This document shows positions 25,870 through 37,407 of a DNA stretch of 64,000 bases, one piece after another; position 1 is the stretch's first letter, and each line of letters opens with the position of its first letter. The DNA comes from Diphasiastrum complanatum (lineage: Eukaryota > Streptophyta > Lycopodiopsida > Lycopodiales > Lycopodiaceae). Below the pieces are notes generated by a model that saw only the letters and a program-made list of their open reading frames with translations, was not told the origin of the DNA and made no database searches. Where the stretch lies: NCBI GenBank assembly GCA_029204225.1, contig CM055104.1, positions 41,125,912 through 41,189,911 on the forward strand, written 5' to 3'. The position numbers and the translations under genes are program-made.

Positions 25870-26945
25870 CATTCGAGTCTTTGGAAAAATTCGAACCTTC
25901 GAAAAAATATGAAAGGTTTCAGAAAAGTTCTAGTCTTCGGAAAAATTTGAGTTTTTGAGAAAAAAGATCGAGTCTCTGAAAAAATTTGAGTCTTCGAAAA
26001 AATTCGAGTCTTTTAAAAATTTTGACTTGACAGTACAAAGAGTCCTTCGATCTTTCGGAATTCGAGTTGACAGTTCGATCCTTCGAAAAAATTCAAGTCT
26101 TTGAAAAAATTTGAGTATTTGGAAAAATTCGATCCTTTGGGAAAAAAATTGAGTCATTGAAAAAATTTGAATCTTCAAAAAAATTGGAGACATTTGAAAA
26201 ATTCGAGTCTCGAAAAAATACGAGTCTCAAAAAATTCGAGTTTATGAAAAAGTTCGAGTCTTAAAAAAAATTCGATACTTTGGAATAAATCGAGTCTTAA
26301 GAAAAGTTTGAGTCATTGAAAAAATTCAAGTCATTGGAAAAATTTGATATTTTGAAAACATGCGGTCCATTGGAAAAATTCGAGTTGTATGAACAATTTG
26401 AGTCTTTCCAAAAAGTCGAGTCGTTCATAGAATTCGAGTCATTGAAAAAATTTGAGTCATTCAAAACATTTGAATCTTTAAAAAATTTGAGTCTTTTAAT
26501 AAAAAATCGAGTCGTTCCAAAAATTCGAGTCGTAAGAAAAATTTGAGTCTTTTTTGAAAAATTCGAGTCTTTGGAAAAATTTGAGTCGTTCCAAAAATCT
26601 GAGTCGTTCCAAAAATTGGAGTCATTGGAAAAATTCGATTCATTGGAAAATTTCGAGTCGTTCAAAAAATCGAGTCTTTCCATTAAAAATCAAGTCCTTC
26701 CAAAAATTCGAGTCTTTTTGAAAAAATTCGACTCTTTCCAAATATCCGACTCGTTCGAAAAAATCGAGTCATTGAAAATATTCGAGTCATTGGAAATTTC
26801 GAGTCGTTGGAGAATTTTGAGTCATTGGAAAATTTCAAGTCATTTGAAAATTTCGAGTCCTTGGAAAATTTAAAGTCGTTGGAAAATTTCGAGTCATTCA
26901 AAAATTCGAGTCTTATGGAAAAATTTGAGTCTTTTCAAAAAATTT
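25870..26945 (+). repeat. long 18-bp minisatellite array (about 1.07 kb)
   Basis: About 60 degenerate units around TTCGAGTCGTTGGAAAAA. Long open frames on both strands (for example 26,297-26,683 minus and 26,571-26,873 plus) simply follow the three-fold period. There is no start context or conserved domain. Confidence 0.85.
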
Positions 26946-28575
<1,630 letters not shown>

Positions 28576-28672
28576 TGTCCCTGGGATCCCAAGAAGTGCT
28601 CGTCCGGGTGTGCTATCAAAGTGCTCATCCGAATGTGTTATGTCAAGAAATCAAATGCCTATTTAGCGAAAA

Positions 28673-28973
28673 CAAACCCTCAGGGAGCGCGTCGATCCGA
28701 TATTAGAGTTTTCGATTTTTTTTTTTTTCTTTTTTAGAAAGAGCTTGACGAGAGCTTCGCAACAGCACCAGAATGGCCTATTTCCGCGTTATGGTTCAAA
28801 AGTTATAGGCAGTCAAAGTTTTTGGCCTATAACTTTGACTGCCTATAACTTTTGAACCGTAATGCGGAATTAGGTCATTCTGGTGCTGTTGTGGAGCTCT
28901 CGTGGAGCTCTTTTCCAAAAAAATAAATAATTGAAAACTCTAATATCGGATCGACGGGTGCCCTGAGGGTTTG
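28673..28973. repeat. 301-bp foldback (long inverted repeat)
   Basis: Left arm 28,673 to about 28,820 and right arm about 28,825-28,973 are inverted copies from the outer CAAACCCTCAGGG to a nearly loop-less centre around TTTGGCCTATAACTTTG. The arms contain a T-rich run and GATCCGATATTAGAGTTTTC. No transposase and no clear target duplication is seen. It could be a MITE or an inverted-duplication hairpin able to make small RNA. Confidence 0.88.
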
Positions 28974-30300
28974 ACTGGGTCAAACTGGTCAACCGCGAGC
29001 CAATCCGATATTAGGTTGACCGTTGACTATTTTACTGCCCAGAACTTTGATTGAGAATATCTCTTTAACCATAGCTCGGAACTAGGTCATGCTGGGTGCC
29101 GTTGAAAAGCTCTCATTGAGGGCTTTCTAATGGCGTTGTAATCGTCTCAATCCGAGCTGTCTTTCAAAAGTTACCATTTTCCAATATCAGTTCAGCGCGC
29201 CTGACCCAATCGTAAAATTTCTGTTCCGGACTCCCACACGCCCATCCGATATAGCCTAGTTTCAATCTTTTCTGTTTGATATTGGTTTGACGCACCCGAC
29301 CTACATTCTGTAGTTGCTGAATTGCTATGCGCGCGCTGATCCGATATTGGGTCCGCGAATGGCTCGCACGAAGCAAACATCACAGAGGTGTCCCAATGCA
29401 AGGAGGCCACCACCCGCCTCCTAGGCCAAGGGGCATGCCATGTGACCCGCCATGATTGAAGGTTATCCGAATGATCTGTGCGCGTGCTGAATCGATATTT
29501 GGGCATGAAATTCAAATGTAAAGTTTTCTTTATTGTGATGTTAGTGCTTATGTAGAGCGGAGCTTCAAAAATGATTGCCCTCATAAGTTTCCGTGAGCGT
29601 ATCGTATCTCTAGGTACGGAATTCGGTGGCCATTATTTTTTACTGATAGACCATTCATTACTTTTAGGCGCAGGTACCATGCTGTAATATTATTATTAGT
29701 GGACGTTTATAGCCCCGGATTATATGACAAATGTATGGCTGTTATTACAAGCACGCTTAGCTAATTAATGCCTGAAGTTAGAGCTAGTTTTAACCACAGT
29801 AGTTAGAATGCGGGCAGTATTGGAAACTCGAAAAACGGCAACCAAACGGTACCGGTTTCCATTCTCTCTCTACCTAACCTCTCTCTAAAGTCAAATTTTT
29901 AAAAGGGCCCATTTTGAGCCCAAATTTCCCCTAATTGGCATGTGAAGCTAAAATATAGAGAGAAAAAAGTCTTGATTACCATGCTCATCATGTACATAGC
30001 AAAACAATAAATGTTTAACAAAGCTTGAAAAACGATCATTTGCTGAGTCTGTGTAGAGGCAGAATGTTAACCTCTCTTCCGCATCCTATAACCGCAGATT
30101 GAATGTTCCTCTACTCATCCATCGCTACAAAAACTAATCATTAGTTGATCATTTGTTTAGAATCACTAGTTTCTATTATCTACTAGAAACTATGCTAGCT
30201 TTCTGGGTCGAAATGAATTGACGTTATCCAACATAATATAGCATAATCTGGAATTCATAAGATTAACACCACATTTATGCTTTATGGTCAACGATATTCA
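28974..30300. other. non-coding; scattered TCCGATAT words
   Basis: 29,040-29,130 looks like a diverged direct copy of one foldback arm (GGAACTAGGTCATGCTGG, later GAAAAGCTCTC). TCCGATAT or close variants recur near 28,696, 29,004, 29,252 and 29,338. A minus-strand frame of 130 codons at 29,192-29,584 has no recognisable motif. The rest is unremarkable. Confidence 0.5.
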
Positions 30301-30326
30301 ATTTAGCATAGTGTAATCTAGAATGC

Positions 30327-30722
<396 letters not shown>

Positions 30723-30900
30723 TCAAATTGGGTGAGAGCGGGAAGTAGGGCCATGCATGGGGAGGAGGGCCATGGGGATTAATGTGCATGCATGGGCAGG
30801 ATGCATACATACTCCTCCCCATGCATGCATTTAAAATTTTCAGTCACAAAAGTGTGTGAAAGGAGGATGTATGGGTGCCCACACCCCATGCATCCTCCTA

Positions 30901-31053
30901 CCCCATACATATGTGCACGACATGCGCACAAATAGTTTTATATATATAGATGTATATATGTATATATATACATAAACATACATATATATATATACATGTA
31001 TACATCTATATATATAAAACTATTTGTGCACATGTGGTGCGCATGTGTATGGG
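30901..31053. repeat. inverted repeat with TA-rich centre
   Basis: Arms of about 55 bp: left 30,901-30,957, right 31,000-31,053. Both contain GCACAAATAGTTTTATATAT in inverted orientation and CCATACA-type outer ends. CCCCATGCATCCTCCT occurs on both sides in direct orientation. It could be a small foldback or MITE; no coding. Confidence 0.75.
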
Positions 31054-31369
31054 GCCCCATGCATCCTCCTCCCTCACCCATGCATACACTTTTTTGAGCT
31101 AAAAAGTGAGGAGGAGGATGCATGTATGGGCCCCTCCCCATGCATGTATGGCCCCCTCCCATGTATGCATATTGCACCTCCCCTTGGCCCCACTCCGCAA
31201 TCCAAAATTCAAACGTCTTTGTGCCCCCTCTCCCTCCGTTGGGCATCAGTACATGTATTTTGTGCTCCCAAATTCATAGAATGGAACAACATTTGATATA
31301 TAAATGTATATTTTTCTATGAAATCGATACATGTTTTTTTTTTCTATGCTATCTATATATGTTTAGATC

Positions 31370-33005
31370 TTAATTTAGTACTACTACATCATCCTTTGCA
31401 CCATCATCAATAAAGGGAGGCTTAAGCCTTGCCCTAGCTAGTATGCTCAGGATGATTTCTTGTCTGAATCTGTACACCTGGCTTGATGTGTACTCAGGAA
31501 GTGTAAACTGCAAAATAGAACATTCATGTATTAGTAATGGCTAAAAACATCAACAAAATAGAAAACTAATCATGATTCCAAAAATAAGAATAAACAGAAT
31601 TTATTACCTTAGAAATATCAACATCTTCCGGAAGGTTGAACCACTCAAGAAATAACTTGGCATTGTATAACGTGTACCACCCACAGCTGAATGAATCATT
31701 TTGCTGTGGTGACTGCAAAATAATTCAGCACAAAAGAAATCGATTATGAAACAGAATGAATTAGAATGAAACAATTACATTAGAATACTGATTTCAACAT
31801 GCTATTAAGAAAGACAGAGTTTACTTCCAAACTCACGATCTCCCAATCCACGGAATGGGAAACATCTGTAGGAATATATTTACTTAAATATGGCAGATAT
31901 ATATCTACATCCTTATGCATATTTTTTGTTGAATTCATCTTGACACAAAAACCTTTGATACTATTATTTACAGATCTCTTAATAGAGATCATGTTTAAAC
32001 TCCAATGGTCACTGCAAAATAAGATTGTAAGTACTTTAGCGGCAATTCTGAGAACTATTTAAATTGAAAATATCAATGTTAATGCATAAAACAGGAAGAA
32101 GCACTTAATATATCTTACTTGGTATGATAAGGAATGACCAGATACTTTGTTGCTGGTGTGAATCCACTTGTCAGACACTGTGACAATGTGTCATTATTCT
32201 CCTTGAAGGCCTGGAGCAGAAAGTTACTCAGCACCAACAACTCGTTGGATGAATTTCTTGCAATGTCAAATTGCAAGAGTGTCAGACCGGACTCTATCAT
32301 AGGATCGCTGATAGAAGTCCGTTTGTCTTTGAGATCCAAGTAATCTAAAACTCTAAAATTAATACTAAAATCAAGTTCATCTAGTCTAAAACAAAAAGGA
32401 ATACCAATTTTATCTATAGCATCCAATATGTCTTTCTCAAATCTAAGATACTCATCCGAATCTATATATGTATAAAAATTTGGAGGAGGAGGAGGAGGTG
32501 GATGTGTAGTATCTATAGGAATTAAAGCGGTATCCAAAACAGCTGTAGCTATACTTACAGCATTATCAACAACAACGTTATCTACAATTGATTTCGGGTC
32601 AGGTTTCACAGAATCTGTGGTGTCTACGATCTTTGCTTTCTTTGGAGATCTCTTGGGGGCACTCTGCTTCCTAGGACGCTTCGTAGGAAGATCAGTCCTA
32701 TCTACAGGTGTTGGCCTGGGAGCAGAAGACTGAGATACGTGCAACCTACAGAACCTATCCCTTATTCTCATCAGGAGCTAAAAATCCTTGGGCATTATTG
32801 TGACTCTCTTGGAATGAATGGCAAGCAAAAATGAATCTTCAAAAAAAAGACTAAGGTAATCTTCAGCAGCCTCCTAAAGGCACTGAAGAGCACTGGGTGT
32901 AAATCTGACCAACTGTCCGAGATCATTTCTTGTTATGTTTCAGATAGCACGGTAGAATGGAGCCCTTGGGATCAATAACGCAGTTGATCTCTGGTACTTA
33001 CGTAT
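31370..33005 (-). pseudogene. histone H3-like domain fused to Ulp1-like (C48) protease, copy 1
   Basis: Four exons on the minus strand. Exon 1 (about 33,005 to 32,119) begins inside an H3 fold (RKYQRSTALLIPRAPFY ... [16 protein letters not shown] ... [15 protein letters not shown]), passes in frame through a basic Pro/Lys linker, and enters a protease domain ending PYHTN. Exon 2 (32,011-31,825) begins DHWSLNM with the catalytic His. Exon 3 (31,712-31,608) has QQNDSFSCGW with the oxyanion Gln and catalytic Cys. Exon 4 (31,507-31,370) ends at a stop. All introns have GT..AG borders and join in phase. The usual catalytic Asp is Asn (KMNS). Three in-frame stops lie in the H3 part (32,940, 32,874 and 32,778), each one C-to-T from Arg or Gln; the protease part is open. 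The 5' end is cut off by a copia fragment. C48 enzymes cleave SUMO or related modifiers. Confidence 0.85.
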
Positions 33006-33240
33006 CTACAGTCTTGACAGACATGTAACTCAACTTTATCATGAGGATAGTCTAGATCAAGAACAATAGAATGTTTAGACATTTGTTGTACATCAGCATG
33101 ATTCAAGTGACCAAGTCTATAATGCCAAAGTAGACCTTTATTTGCATGAATAGAAGTATTGGGCACCTTACTAGAGGCAGAAAAGCAATGACTTATCTAT
33201 AAAAGTATTCATGCCTCTTTCTGAGTGCTATGATCTTGCA
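33006..33240 (-). pseudogene. Ty1/copia GAG-pre-integrase fragment
   Basis: A short piece with LLWHYRLGHLNHADVQQMSK and, later, HVCQDC: the zinc-binding GAG-pre-integrase domain (His, His, Cys, Cys) that precedes copia integrase. It lies between the two H3-Ulp1 copies and joins copy 1 directly at the RKYQ codons, so it marks an insertion or deletion junction. Confidence 0.85.
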
Positions 33241-33249
33241 TGTCCTATC

Positions 33250-34917
33250 AACAATGAAGGGCTGAAGCCTTGCCCTAGCCAGTATGCTCAGGCTGAAGCC
33301 TTGCTTGATGTGTACTCAGGAAGTGTAAACTACGAGATAGAACATTCATGTATTAGTAATGGCTAAAAACATCAACAAAATAGAAAACCAATCATGATTC
33401 CAAAAATAAGAATAAACAAAGTTTATTACCTTAGAAATATCAACATTTTCCTGGAGGTTGAACCACTTAAAAAATAACTTTGCATTGTATAATGTGTACC
33501 ACCCACAACTGAATGAATCATTTTGCTAGGGTGATTGCAAAAAAATTCAGCACACAAGAAATCAATTATGAAAAAAAATGAATTAGAATGAAACAAATAC
33601 ATTAGAATACTGATTTCAAAATGTTGTTAAGAAAGACAAAATTTACCTCCAAACTAACTTTTGGCCAGTCCACAGAATGGGGAACATCTGTTGAAATATA
33701 TTTACTTAAATATGGAAGGTATATATCTACATCCTTATGCGTATTGCTAGCCGAGTTCATCTTGACACAAAAACCTTTAATAGTATTATCTACAGATCTC
33801 TTAATAGAGATCAGGTTTAAACTCCAGTGGTCACTGCAAAATAAGACTGAAATTTTTTTAGCTGCAATTCTGAGAACGATTTCCATTAATAATGGCAATG
33901 ATAAAGCATTAAACAACAAGAAGCATTTAATATATCTTACTTGGTATGATAAGGGACAAGCAAATATTTTGTTGCTGGTGTGAATATGCTAGTCAGACAC
34001 TGTGACAATGTGTCTTTATTCTCCTTGAAGGCTTGAAGCAAAAAGTTACTCAGCACCAACAACTCATTGGATGAATCTCTTGCAATGTCATATTGCAGGA
34101 GTGTAAGCCCAGACTCTATCACATGATCACTGATAGAAACCCGTCTATTTTTGAGATCCAAACAATCAACAGCTCTATAATTTATACTAAAGTCAAGTTC
34201 CTCTATTCTAAAACAAAAATGAGTACCAATTTTATCTACAGCATCGGCTATGTCCTTCTCAAATTTAAGATAATCATCAAGATCTATATATGTATAAAGA
34301 TTTGAAGGAGGAGGAGATGGTGGATGTGTAGTATCTACAGGAATTACAGGGGTATCCAAAATCAATGTAGCTATATTTACAAAATTATCAAGAGCAGCGT
34401 TATCTACAATTGGTTCCGGGTTAGGCTTCGCAGATTCTGTGGTATCTACTCTCCTTACTTTCTTCAAAGCTCTCTTGGGGGTTTCCTGCTTCGGTAGAAA
34501 GATCAGTCCTATCTAGAGGAACAGGTCTGGCAGCAGCAAACTAAGATACATGTAATTTGCAAAATCTCTCCCTCATTCTCATTAGCAGCTGAAAGCCTGT
34601 GTGCATTATGGTGACTCTCTTGGAATGAATAGCAAAAGGCTCATATAGTCTTCAGCAACTTCCTGAAGGCACTGAAGAATAGTGGGTGTGAATCTAACAA
34701 GCTGTCCGAGATCATTTCTAGTTATGTTTCGGATGACACGGTAGAATGGAGCTCTGGGAATCAATAGAGCGGTTGATCTCTGATACTTACGTATTTCAGA
34801 GAGCCACCTGCTGCGGTTGCGCATTCTAGGTCTAGCAGGAGGTGTAATGGCAACCGCAGGAGCTGAGGACGAGCCATCAGAGAAGAAATCCCTCCTTGTC
34901 TGCTTTCTCCTATCCAT
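33250..34917 (-). pseudogene. histone H3-like domain fused to Ulp1-like (C48) protease, copy 2
   Basis: Retains the N-terminus. The ATG at 34,917 gives MDRRKQTRRD (compare MARTKQTARK of H3), a Ser/Pro/Arg tail, then EIRKYQRSTALLIPRAPFY, ITRNDLGQLVRFTP and LQEVAEDYMSL. Loop 1 has one residue more than canonical H3, as in CENH3 variants. A small deletion near 34,640 shifts the frame before helix 3; [11 protein letters not shown] continues in another frame. The linker has a stop at 34,541 (CAG to TAG) and another frameshift, then a long open piece (33,937-34,467) leads to the protease. Exon 2 is 33,833-33,647. Exon 3 has lost its acceptor (AG to AA at 33,535-33,536) and has TAG in place of the oxyanion Gln codon (33,526). 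Exon 4 carries a deletion. The gene is dead, but all domains are visible. Upstream lies a shared divergent regulatory region. Confidence 0.85.
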
Positions 34918-35244
34918 GGAAGTGTACTAGGGGATATCGCACTTGTGCATGATGACTAGGATGAGCAGGGAAGGATTATGAAGCACTCGCAGAGGACCGA
35001 TATGTACGAAAAAAATGTACGGTATATCGGACCTATGCGAGCCGAATATTAGAGAGATCGATTAGTATAGTAGACAGATGCACAAGTCCGATATGAGGAG
35101 ACACGTAGGCAAAAATATCGGACATGTGCGCATGGAAGATAGTAGGCTATATATTGTGAAGGAGGCGCACAAGTGCGATATGCAGAGCGAAAAAAAAAAA
35201 GTGAAAAAAATTCATCGGAGTTTGTGATTTTATATCATGGTTCG

Positions 35245-35504
35245 CACGTGCAAAAGAACGTTTTGTCGCACGTGTGGGATTTGTATGGCCAAATGCGAGA
35301 GCAACACGTGTCAGGTTGTCATTTTACACATGTGGGATTTCTATAGCCAAATGCGAGAGCGACACGTGTTGTCGAACTGACGAATGAACACGAGACACGT
35401 GTATTGATGTCATTTCACACGTGTCCAATTGTCACCTCACACGTGTCAGTGCCTGCAGTCCAATCGAAAGTAAACACGTGTCCATTGACCGTTGACCACA
35501 CGTG
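35245..35504. promoter_or_regulatory. cluster of nine CACGTG (G-box) sites
   Basis: Perfect CACGTG at 35,245, 35,269, 35,305, 35,363, 35,396, 35,418, 35,440, 35,475 and 35,499, most inside ACACGTGT. Part of the cluster is a tandem duplication of about 58 bp containing CCAAATGCGAGAGC. In plants ACACGTGT is bound by bZIP (ABA-type) and bHLH factors. The cluster ends 12 bp before a TATA-like sequence, upstream of the plus-strand gene. Confidence 0.8.
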
Positions 35505-35515
35505 TAAACATTCAG

Positions 35516-35524
35516 TATAAAAAA
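35516..35524 (+). promoter_or_regulatory. TATA-box-like sequence
   Basis: TATAAAAAA about 250 bp before the proposed ATG (35,765) of the plus-strand gene and directly after the G-box cluster. A (CA)n microsatellite at about 35,632-35,655 lies in the presumed leader. Confidence 0.5.
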
Positions 35525-35619
35525 CACGAAACTCGATTAATTTTTTACTTTTTTCTTTCTCAAAATTCACAGCATATCGCTCTTGTGCACGCGCATTCTT
35601 GTCCATTTTTTGCAACGAG

Positions 35620-35657
<38 letters not shown>

Positions 35658-35764
35658 ATTCAGTAGCTACCTGTCGTACATATCCCTCTTGTGCGCGATC
35701 TTTAGAGTTAGTTTTGTTTCGTTTGTTCTCCCTCGCGCACAAGTGAGATATCTATCGTAGTTCC

Positions 35765-37280
35765 ATGGCCTCTTCCTCATGATCTACACGAGATTCAGGC
35801 TCGAGTTCATTTTTTACTAAATTTGGGATTATTGAGAATCTAGACTACTTCCACAGACTATTCAGACCATATTTACATGTTTTCAAGACTGCACAACCAA
35901 ATTCTGACGTATTTTATGAACATTATGTTAGATTCAATTATATACTCAGTAAGTCTGTTATCCCCATAGGTTCACTCCAGTACATGCTTTATACTGATCT
36001 TGTTCATTTCTTCCCAGCTTTCAGACATAGACTAGATAGAATGTTCACCAAATTGTTTGATCTTTTCAAAAGTAGTTCAATGTGTCCTTATTGCAACAAG
36101 AAATGTCGATTGGTTGAATATCATAGTGGTTTCGTACTTTTTCCGTTAGTTCAGATCCCAGATGATGAGGAAGTTTCTGTTGCTGACTTTCCTATGGCAT
36201 CATCCTCTGTTCAGTCATCTATTAAGGATATCAATCACTTCCTAATCGACACCCCTAATAAGAAAAGTGACTTTATTGATGTAAATATTGATGTGCTCCG
36301 AGATTCTTTTATTGGCCAAAATACATCTACTGATGAATCGATCCCTATAGAGAAGTCTAAATGTCTTTTCAATTTGCCTGTATATTATATAAATGACGAT
36401 GTATATTTTACTACAGCTGATTTATGTAAGTTTTTTGACTATTGTGAATATGAGATTTTATGTTTATTATTCGGCACAATTTCCGAATTCTCCGACTTTG
36501 TAGATTTTGAAACAAATGACCTTGTTGCTGGAATTGATTTTGATGATGAGGAGGGACTTATGACCGGTGAAGAATGACTGACTAAGACTTTATCAAATAT
36601 TGCTGAGGATGGGCGAGACAGACCATCCGATGAAGAAATCACGCCATTTCAATCTCAAATGGGCTTTCCTCATCCATCATTAATGCATTTCACTGATGAT
36701 TCCACTTCAGTAGGTGGTCATTATATTGATCATCCTAATCTGCTTGCTGCTGTTGATGAAGAATGTATAAGTGTTTAAACTTCCTTGCATTAGAATGTTC
36801 TTAACCACTGAATGTGTTTTTTCTAACATATTTTTTATTGCGGGATGCTCTCATAATTGATGATTTTGCTGTGAGACGAGGTGGTTTCAGACAACATGCA
36901 TCCTCGTTTCAGAGAGATAGTGGACTTGGCCACTATCTTAGGCATTTCCTAAAGAATGAGATCTGTACTGCTCATTCCAAGCTGAGCCCAGTTGGGGAGA
37001 GTCTTATAATGGCAGTTAAAGCTTTATCATTGTATCTAGAGGACATAAATTTGTTAAGACAAATAAGATCATTTTTGTCAAAAGATCTTATGTTTTGAAC
37101 ATTCTAGGTTTTATTGATGGGAATGTTCCTTTAAGGAACTCCCATTATTCATTGTATTCTACTTATATTGAACTTAGTGGAAATAAGGATAATGCAAATC
37201 TATTAGATGCATACTCTATCAGAGAATTTCTTTTTGACAATACTGCCATAGAATCTGACACACAAGCTGATGATGAATAG
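35765..37280 (+). pseudogene. unrecognised multi-exon gene, divergent from H3-Ulp1 gene
   Basis: Proposed ATG at 35,765. The frame runs to 36,778 interrupted by two TGA codons (35,780 and 36,575), each explained by CGA to TGA. I do not recognise the protein. It has an aromatic-rich N-terminal region (YFHRLFRPYLHVF), a possible metal site (MCPYCNKKCRLVEYH, about residues 110-125), an acidic Ser/Asp-rich middle and a very acidic end (FDDEEGLMTGEE). A probable second exon (about 36,840-37,095) contains SSFQRDSGLGHYLRHFLKNE, and a third (from about 37,109, after a TCTAG acceptor) ends at a stop at 37,280. The acceptor before exon 2 seems mutated (GCG for CAG). It shares the motif-rich intergenic region with the H3-Ulp1 gene, so co-expression is likely. 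A transposon accessory protein is possible. Confidence 0.5.
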
Positions 37281-37407
37281 CTTTGTATTTTGTTATAATA
37301 CAATCAATACATTTACATTGAGTATTTCTCCTCTCTTGTTCAATGAATTTGCAAGCAATTCTGAACATGTCATGATTTGATGACAATGATGATCTTCTAC
37401 TCAACAA

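Larger units (their letters stand above)
34934..35751. promoter_or_regulatory. divergent intergenic region with nine copies of a 16-bp motif
   Basis: Consensus ATATCGGACTTGTGCG. Forward copies start at 34,934, 35,024, 35,115, 35,574 and 35,680; reverse copies start at 34,989, 35,079, 35,166 and 35,736. The first six alternate forward and reverse with a period of about 90 bp per pair. The stretch lies exactly between copy 2 of the H3-Ulp1 gene (minus) and the unknown plus-strand gene. Such spacing suggests binding sites for a dimeric or multimeric protein: a shared promoter, transposase sites or origin-like iterons. Confidence 0.75.

Noticed and set aside
26297-26873. Repetitive FF.DSN and KFESFE proteins on opposite strands
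   Set aside because: They follow from an 18-bp tandem unit divisible by three; both strands are open over the same DNA and no domain is present.
29192-29584. 130-codon minus-strand frame as a gene
   Set aside because: No motif or repeat support, and composition matches the surrounding non-coding DNA.
34606-34917. A functional host centromeric histone gene
   Set aside because: Both copies are frameshifted or carry stops, are joined to a protease, and sit among transposon relics, so a normal host CENH3 is unlikely.
37219-37407. Extension of the transposase-like gene beyond its stop at 37,408
   Set aside because: The frame continues if one TGA is read through, but it overlaps the last exon of the opposite gene and shows no conserved feature.
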